This document shows positions 59,672 to 64,000 of a DNA stretch of 64,000 nucleotides, piece after piece. The DNA is taken from positions 1,302,001 to 1,366,000 of the forward strand of contig NW_026611593.1 in NCBI RefSeq assembly GCF_028502605.1, in the 5' to 3' direction. The position numbers and the translations under genes were made by a program. This DNA comes from Trichoderma breve. Lineage: Eukaryota; Ascomycota; Sordariomycetes; Hypocreales; Hypocreaceae. The notes beneath the pieces are model-generated. The model ran no database searches. It worked only from the letters and a program-made list of their open reading frames with translations, and had not been told where the DNA came from. Each line of letters opens with the position of its first letter. Position 1 is the first letter of the stretch.

Positions 59672-60112
59672 TCAACTTAATAGTTGGCTGTAACAACCGC
59701 AACACGCCTCGAGGTAACTTCTTAACCTCACACACCCTAGCAAGGCCTCTTTTAATTCATCAAACGTCTTGGTTGAGACGTTATTCCATATTTGTCTCCA
59801 TCTATCGAGTTCCCATTCCAAACTGTAGCGATCGGGTGTCGCCGTTTTGAATTTCTCAACCTCTTCATCGCTGAAGCAGCCAGATTTGCAGCTGAAACTC
59901 CAAATCACATGTTCATTTTTAGTGTAGACTACTCTGTAGACAATGATCCTATCCTCTTCGAGAAGAGAATATTTTCCCATATAGATAGGGAGGTCCAAGG
60001 CACACTTTTCCTCGTAGTCCTCAACCTCTTTGATCAACTCGTGGAAGTACTTGTCTGGGATCCCAGAATGGCGGCGATTTATAGCATCTGGGGAAAAGAA
60101 GAAGTAAGACAT
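59672..60112 (-). CDS. Unknown tandem paralogue A, 146 aa
   Basis: Single-exon reading of 146 residues. The core VYRVVYTKNEHVIWSFSCKS ... WRQIWNNVSTKTFDEL is clearly related to paralogue B (VYEVAYTKQYQIIWSFLCKK ... WGGTWEGISTKDF). After GCVR the frame departs from B, ending in a Cys-rich tail of no likeness. The homologous C-terminus (PTIKLTNGAELTVVRIVHD, compare PVTELSNGVVMKVMHIIFE) lies in another frame, at 59687-59628. A 44-nt GT-AG intron (59731-59688) would restore it; otherwise the copy carries a frameshift. No signal peptide or membrane segment. Function unknown. Confidence 0.65.
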   Translation of the reverse strand: MSYFFFSPDAINRRHSGIPDKYFHELIKEVEDYEEKCALDLPIYMGKYSLLEEDRIIVYRVVYTKNEHVIWSFSCKSGCFSDEEVEKFKTATPDRYSLEWELDRWRQIWNNVSTKTFDELKEALLGCVRLRSYLEACCGCYSQLLS

Positions 60113-60199
60113 TGTTATGTGCTTTAGAATGAATGAGTCTTTGTTATGAATGCAAATGGTGCTGAATAGAGGTGGTGAAAGAGAAAGATTCGGTCTGTT

Positions 60200-60362
60200 T
60201 AGGGGAACAGATGCGGTTTATATAGAAACCAGAGATGAAACGTTTCTTTATGAGTAGGTGAACGCCTTTGAACATTTTTGAACGCTTTTGCACTTCTTTC
60301 AACATCTTAAATTAGGTAGAGATGAAAAACAATTTGTTAATTAGCAGAACAAAGGACTCCTA
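60200..60362 (-). promoter_or_regulatory. Promoter of paralogue A with TATA and 10-bp repeats
   Basis: On the plus strand, AGATGCGGTTTATATAGA (60209-60226) gives a TATA element about 110 bases before the ATG. Upstream, 60261-60310 is five successive 10-mers of the type AACGCCTTTG / AACATTTTTG / AACGCTTTTG, one per helical turn. A box GCAGAACAAAGGA lies near 60345-60357. Confidence 0.55.
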
Positions 60363-60419
60363 CAAGTGCCAAGTAATTTGAATCGGAATTCTGAAATAAG
60401 GTTACCCACGCCATGCCAT

Positions 60420-60932
60420 TTATTCAAAAATGATATGCATCACCTTCATTACAACCCCATTAGATAACTCGGTAACTGGCATCGCTACTAGCTCGGAGGG
60501 ATAGACTCTGGATCCTTCCTCATCATTAAAAGTCCTAAAACATTCATTCCATACTTCAAGAAAGTCCTTAGTTGAGATGCCCTCCCATGTTCCCCCCCAT
60601 TTTCTCTTGAGTTCCGTAGTTTCGGGAGTCTTTTGTACCTCGCTGAGTGCCTTAGCCTGTGCATCGGTGACATCGGTCTTTTTGCAGAGGAAGCTCCAAA
60701 TGATTTGATACTGCTTAGTGTAGGCCACTTCATAGACAACTATTTTGTTGTCTGGGGCTGGGAAATAACCTGCCATGAGCAAGTCGGGGACCGATTCGAT
60801 CTTTGGAAGCTTGCCTGAGTCCGGCTCTTCCATCTTTTTGTCACAGTCGATCTGGCTAGCCCAGTCTTCGAAGATGAAGGAGTCGATCCGGCCAAATATG
60901 GGAGACGAGCCGAGAATGAGGGAGTTGGCCAT
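60420..60932 (-). CDS. Unknown tandem paralogue B, 170 aa
   Basis: Single exon, 170 residues, the fullest copy of this family here. Order of features: a variable N-terminus (SLILGSSPIFGRIDSFIFED), a charged stretch, then VVYEVAYTKQYQIIWSFLCK, a helical linker (TDAQAKALSEVQKTPETTEL), KWGGTWEGISTKDFLEVWNE, and a C-terminal hydrophobic strand SNGVVMKVMHIIFE. No signal peptide, membrane segment or known catalytic motif. It lies head-to-tail with three paralogues on the same strand and shares their promoter elements. I do not recognise the family. Confidence 0.72.
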   Translation of the reverse strand: MANSLILGSSPIFGRIDSFIFEDWASQIDCDKKMEEPDSGKLPKIESVPDLLMAGYFPAPDNKIVVYEVAYTKQYQIIWSFLCKKTDVTDAQAKALSEVQKTPETTELKRKWGGTWEGISTKDFLEVWNECFRTFNDEEGSRVYPSELVAMPVTELSNGVVMKVMHIIFE

Positions 60933-61024
60933 GGTTGTGTGTATGAGAATAAATAAACTTTTTTGCTTGTGCTGATAGCCCCGAGTATCGGTGATGGAGG
61001 AAAGATACTGGGTTTATTTGGCAG

Positions 61025-61190
61025 AGCAGAGGCGGTTTATATAGATATTCAGAGAACAGGTGTCTATCTATGGGCAAACAAGTTTTTGAACGTCTTTGAA
61101 CGTCTGTGATCGTCTGCGTTTTATAATTAGACATAGATAGAAAACGATTCGCGGATTAGCAGAACAAAGGATTCTTGAATGGCAACGGTG
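61025..61190 (-). promoter_or_regulatory. Promoter of paralogue B with TATA and repeats
   Basis: GGCGGTTTATATAGA (61031-61045) places a TATA about 108 bases before the ATG. At 61083-61120 the motif TTTTTGAACG / TCTTTGAACG / TCTGTGATCG / TCTGCG recurs every 10 bases. A box GCAGAACAAAGGATTCTTGAA follows at 61159-61179. Confidence 0.6.
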
Positions 61191-61440
61191 GCCAATCATT
61201 TACTTGTTTATATGCTTTACGCGCTGTAAGAAATTGTCCCTTTTCCATAGTGATTTACTGTTGACACATTTAAAAAGCAAGCCAGCTTACACTTGATGCA
61301 GCACTCATAATGGCAACAATGGTATATTTCTCTCTAGCTAATCCCCACTACATCCATATCCTGCTACGTTGGTATGGAGAAATAGCAGTCTATTTCTATC
61401 ATCAAGGGGAGCTATTCAGAAAAGAGCAAAAGGAAGAAGA

Positions 61441-61512
61441 AAGAAAACAACAGAATACATAAAAGAAAGAAAACAGCAGAAGACATAGGAAAGAAAACAG
61501 CAGAAGACATAG
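61441..61512 (+). repeat. Purine-rich tandem repeat, three copies
   Basis: Copies of AAGAAAACAGCAGAAGACAT begin at 61441 (with two changes), 61467 and 61491, giving periods of 26 and 24 bases, in the spacer 3' of paralogue C. Confidence 0.75.
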
Positions 61513-61615
61513 TCTTCTATAGCAAACGGACGACGGGGCAGTTGCGGCTTGCAACGTGGGGGGGATCACATGGATCCGTGATTCTCAATAGCTGGAATCG
61601 AACCTCTCAAGGGAA

Positions 61616-62146
61616 CTAACCTACCCGGCGCCAGGTCTCCCATTGGGCTCCTCGATTCGACATGGCCGCTTGATCATACCATTTGAGACGTGCCATGGTC
61701 ATCTTGACCTCGCCCAAAGCCGCCAAAACGCCCTCGGATGTCACCGATGCGTTTTTCGCAGCAATCTCGACATGGACAGGAAGTCGGAGTTTGTCCAGTT
61801 CAGTGGCCCAGTCTTCTTGCTCGAATGATGCAATCATCGTCCATATCTCATTCCATTGCTTGAGAGCATCAATGTATTTGGGGGCAAATCCATTCAAGCG
61901 ACCGAACATGTCGCGGGTATTCGTATTTAATTGCAACCGGTCATTATGGGACCACTTCCAGATGACCATTTCGGTTTCATCGTAATAGGCGATTTCGAGG
62001 ACGCAGAACCTACCGTTGAGCGCCTCGTAGATTTGTCGAAACTTCTGTTTGGTCTTAGATTCTTGATGCTTATCGGGAGCAATGCCGGATATCGCTCCGT
62101 AGAGGAGAAAAGAGGTCTGGCCATGGTCACCGATCTTGAGACTCAT
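61616..62146 (-). CDS. Unknown tandem paralogue C, 176 aa
   Basis: Single exon, 176 residues. It is the most divergent copy but keeps the core: FCVLEIAYYDETEMVIWKWS, then a linker and ALKQWNEIWTMIASFEQEDW, matching the spacing V-x-E-V...I-W-x-W...W-x-x-I-W-x-x-I of the others. The C-terminus (GVLAALGEVKMTMARLKWYD) is longer and different. No signal peptide, membrane segment or catalytic motif. Same strand and promoter style as its neighbours. Function unknown. Confidence 0.65.
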   Translation of the reverse strand: MSLKIGDHGQTSFLLYGAISGIAPDKHQESKTKQKFRQIYEALNGRFCVLEIAYYDETEMVIWKWSHNDRLQLNTNTRDMFGRLNGFAPKYIDALKQWNEIWTMIASFEQEDWATELDKLRLPVHVEIAAKNASVTSEGVLAALGEVKMTMARLKWYDQAAMSNRGAQWETWRRVG

Positions 62147-62247
62147 TTTGCGCTGGTTGGCTGTCGTCGTTCTTGGTGTGTTTGAGTGTTTGAGTCTTTG
62201 CTGTGTGTGTCGATGGTGTTGATTGGGATTGACGGAAGAGAATTATT

Positions 62248-62465
62248 GAGTTTACTTAGCAGAGAAGATGCGGTCTATATAGATAATCAGAGAACAATTA
62301 CTCCTCCATGAGAAGATGAACGTCTTGAGACTTCATTGACTACAGAGGATGAACGTCTTGAGACCTTATTGAGCACATAGGGATGAATGTCTTGAGACTC
62401 CATTGAGCGTATGGGGGTGAACATCTATCTGCGGATCAGGAAAACAAAGGATATCTTGAACGCTG
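62248..62465 (-). promoter_or_regulatory. Promoter of paralogue C with TATA and 34-bp repeats
   Basis: AGATGCGGTCTATATAGA (62266-62283) is a TATA element about 131 bases before the ATG. GATGAACGTCTTGAGAC starts at 62315 and 62348, with variants at 62382 and 62416: periods of 33, 34 and 34 bases. GCGGATCAGGAAAACAAAGG (62431-62450), followed by ATATCTTGAA, closely matches the box in promoter B. Confidence 0.65.
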
Positions 62466-62888
62466 TGCCGCCACAAAAGACTTGGAATAGAATCTTGAGT
62501 TCACCTATGCCGCATCGTCAACTGGTATACACTGGTTTAGCCGCCGCCTAAGGGGGGAGGGTGTGTGTGTGATTGATACATCTTCCTTTTATTCAATTAC
62601 ACTCCGTGTGTCCTGTGTCTGCCATCGTGTCTTGAACGGCAACACTCTGGAACTAGCTACAATGACTGTCCCCTCGGATGACCTTTCCGGTTCCTTGTTT
62701 GCTCCATTCACTTCGCCACCTGTGAAAGATATTTTGGGTCTCTAGATGATGGTATTTGACATTTGATACGTATATGAGAAGAAAAAGTAAGCTGGTTGAC
62801 ACTTGACAGAGCGCTCATATTAGCAACGACAATGTATTTCTCTCCGCAATAGCTTACAACATCCTTCACGTTCAAAGGCTACTGGCAC

Positions 62889-63440
62889 CTAGTTGGAATA
62901 AACGTGCCCTAAAAGCCTAGGATCTGTGATATCCTCGAGATATACCACACGCAACTTGACGCCTCTCTTTTCATTCTCTTTTGTGGTTATCTCTTCGGCC
63001 CTAAGCCCCATGTGTGTAATCTTACTTATCGCAGTTCCAACTTCCCCCTCTTGAGCGTTTGCAATCTCAACCCATGTGTCCTCCCATTTCCGGTAGAGTC
63101 GTTGAGATTCCACTGTTTCGTTTACCTCTTTCAATTTCCCGAGTTCATTGTCCCGGAACCCATCCACGTCACGGGACCAGATCCAGAGAATCTGTTTCTT
63201 TAGACTGTGGAACACTTCGATAACATGGACGTCCTGCTTCTTCTTGATGCCCGGCTTCTTCTTGATACCCGGCTTATCCACTAGATTGTCGCCCCTGTAG
63301 AAGGTTCCAGCTCCCATTTCGTACTTGGTAGGGTAATCTTCGATCCCCATCTCCTTGAAAAATCTGGTAACCATGAGGGAATCGGACTCGCCAAAGCTAT
63401 AAGTATTGTGTTGATGGATCGATCTATTCGACAACAACAT
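62889..63440 (-). CDS. Unknown tandem paralogue D, 183 aa
   Basis: Single exon; the ATG at 63440 (MLLSNRSIHQHNTYSFGESD) is used because the frame upstream has no ATG. It keeps the family core: VHVIEVFHSLKKQILWIWSR, a helical linker, and LYRKWEDTWVEIANAQEGE, with a C-terminal strand RGVKLRVVYLEDI that matches B's. A short internal repeat KPGIKK-KPGIKK (18 bp, 63237-63272) sits just before the core and makes this copy longer. No signal peptide or membrane segment. Function unknown. Confidence 0.65.
   Translation of the reverse strand: MLLSNRSIHQHNTYSFGESDSLMVTRFFKEMGIEDYPTKYEMGAGTFYRGDNLVDKPGIKKKPGIKKKQDVHVIEVFHSLKKQILWIWSRDVDGFRDNELGKLKEVNETVESQRLYRKWEDTWVEIANAQEGEVGTAISKITHMGLRAEEITTKENEKRGVKLRVVYLEDITDPRLLGHVYSN
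63237..63272 (-). repeat. 18-bp tandem duplication inside paralogue D
   Basis: Two copies of CTTCTTCTTGATGCCCGG (plus strand) differing at one base, encoding a repeated KPGIKK. Confidence 0.85.
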
Positions 63441-63544
63441 TTTGTTTGTTTGCACGAGTACGTGAACTTTATTATATTTGCAAATGATGCTAAGAGTAAT
63501 CGATGACGAGCTTCATTATCCTAGAAATCTAGGGGGTAACTGAA

Positions 63545-63680
63545 GTTTATATAGGTAGATAAATAGCAGGCAACTATATGCCAATGAATCAATAATCGTG
63601 TTTGAACAAAGAGTCTTTGAACAAAGCAAGATGAACAGCAGTATCTGCTTTATGAAAACAAAGGATGTCTTGAAGGCGTA
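63545..63680 (-). promoter_or_regulatory. Promoter of paralogue D with TATA and TTTGAAC repeats
   Basis: GTTTATATAG (63545-63554) is a TATA element about 108 bases before the ATG. TTTGAACAAAG occurs at 63601 and again at 63616, with a third TGAACAG nearby. A box GAAAACAAAGGATGTCTTGAA (63654-63674) matches the boxes of promoters B and C. Confidence 0.5.
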
Positions 63681-64000
63681 CAGGCGCTTAACACTTGGCC
63701 AATAATCTTAGGTTTGCCGGTGTCGCATTATTATCTCATCTACGCCGCTTTGGCCTCCCAAGGACGCGTAATCTTGATATTTCACTTTGTTAAGAAAGGA
63801 AAACCTGCTTCCGACGTCTAGAAGGACCTATCCTATAATGTATTCGAAGTATCCTTGATATCAGCCTCAATAGCCAAATTTTCTAACCCCATGCCCCATT
63901 CCACATTCCTCCACCTCTAGCCCTCCAAGTGTCCTCCATAGAGGGCACAATTTCTATGAACATCTCAGAAGATATTGTTACAGACAAAATTGTCGTATTG
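63681..64000. other. Right edge, no gene supported
   Basis: No coding signal seen in the last 320 bases. The paralogue cluster could continue beyond the window. Confidence 0.5.

Noticed and set aside
61441..61512. CRISPR-like array
   Set aside because: Only three imperfect purine-rich copies with no distinct spacers, in a eukaryotic genome; it is an ordinary tandem repeat.

Overview
This is a nuclear segment of a filamentous ascomycete. Genes are interrupted by short introns (about 45 to 370 nt, mostly 50-100 nt) with GT...CTAAC/CTGAC...AG signals. There is no operon structure, and the conserved proteins look like Sordariomycetes/Hypocreales. A 444-residue GH27 alpha-galactosidase whose catalytic aspartates fit Trichoderma reesei AGL1 numbering makes Trichoderma or a close relative the best guess (inference, not proven).

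Layout. 1-12 kb holds core genes: a Sir2/Hst1-type sirtuin (+), an SCY1/SCYL2-like pseudokinase (-), a mitochondrial branched-chain aminotransferase (+) and the complex I subunit ESSS/NDUFB11 (-). 12-24 kb is a sparser, AT-richer accessory stretch: an ankyrin-repeat protein, a small cysteine-rich secreted protein, a 515-aa orphan of unknown family, another orphan, a single-domain NTF2/SnoaL-like protein, a coding-like relic with no clean gene model, and a secreted protein with two NTF2/SnoaL-like domains. 24-33 kb: U5 snRNP protein Dim1/Dib1, the alpha-galactosidase and a BRE4-like multi-pass membrane protein. 33-60 kb is dense core genome: Dna2 nuclease-helicase, a conserved membrane orphan, Aim21, Tvp18, an ornithine cyclodeaminase/mu-crystallin family protein, peroxisomal 3-ketoacyl-CoA thiolase, MsrB, the ArfGAP Age2, the SNARE Sft1 and the actin-patch SH3 protein Ysc84/Lsb3.

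59.6-63.7 kb, at the right edge, is the most unusual part. Four divergent, short, unrecognised genes lie head-to-tail on the minus strand. They share a protein core (V-x-x-V-x-x-x-K-x-x-x-I-W-x-F/W ... W-x-x-x-W-x-x-I), a TATA element 108-131 bp before each ATG, arrays of a TTGAACGTCTT-like element (10-bp spacing in two promoters, about 34 bp in a third) and an AACAAAGGAT box. They look like a local, co-regulated tandem expansion with no function I can assign.

Exon joins below were worked out by hand from splice sites and reading frame. Each spliced model was checked to give an uninterrupted, length-divisible frame. Functional names rest on recognised motifs, not on a database search.
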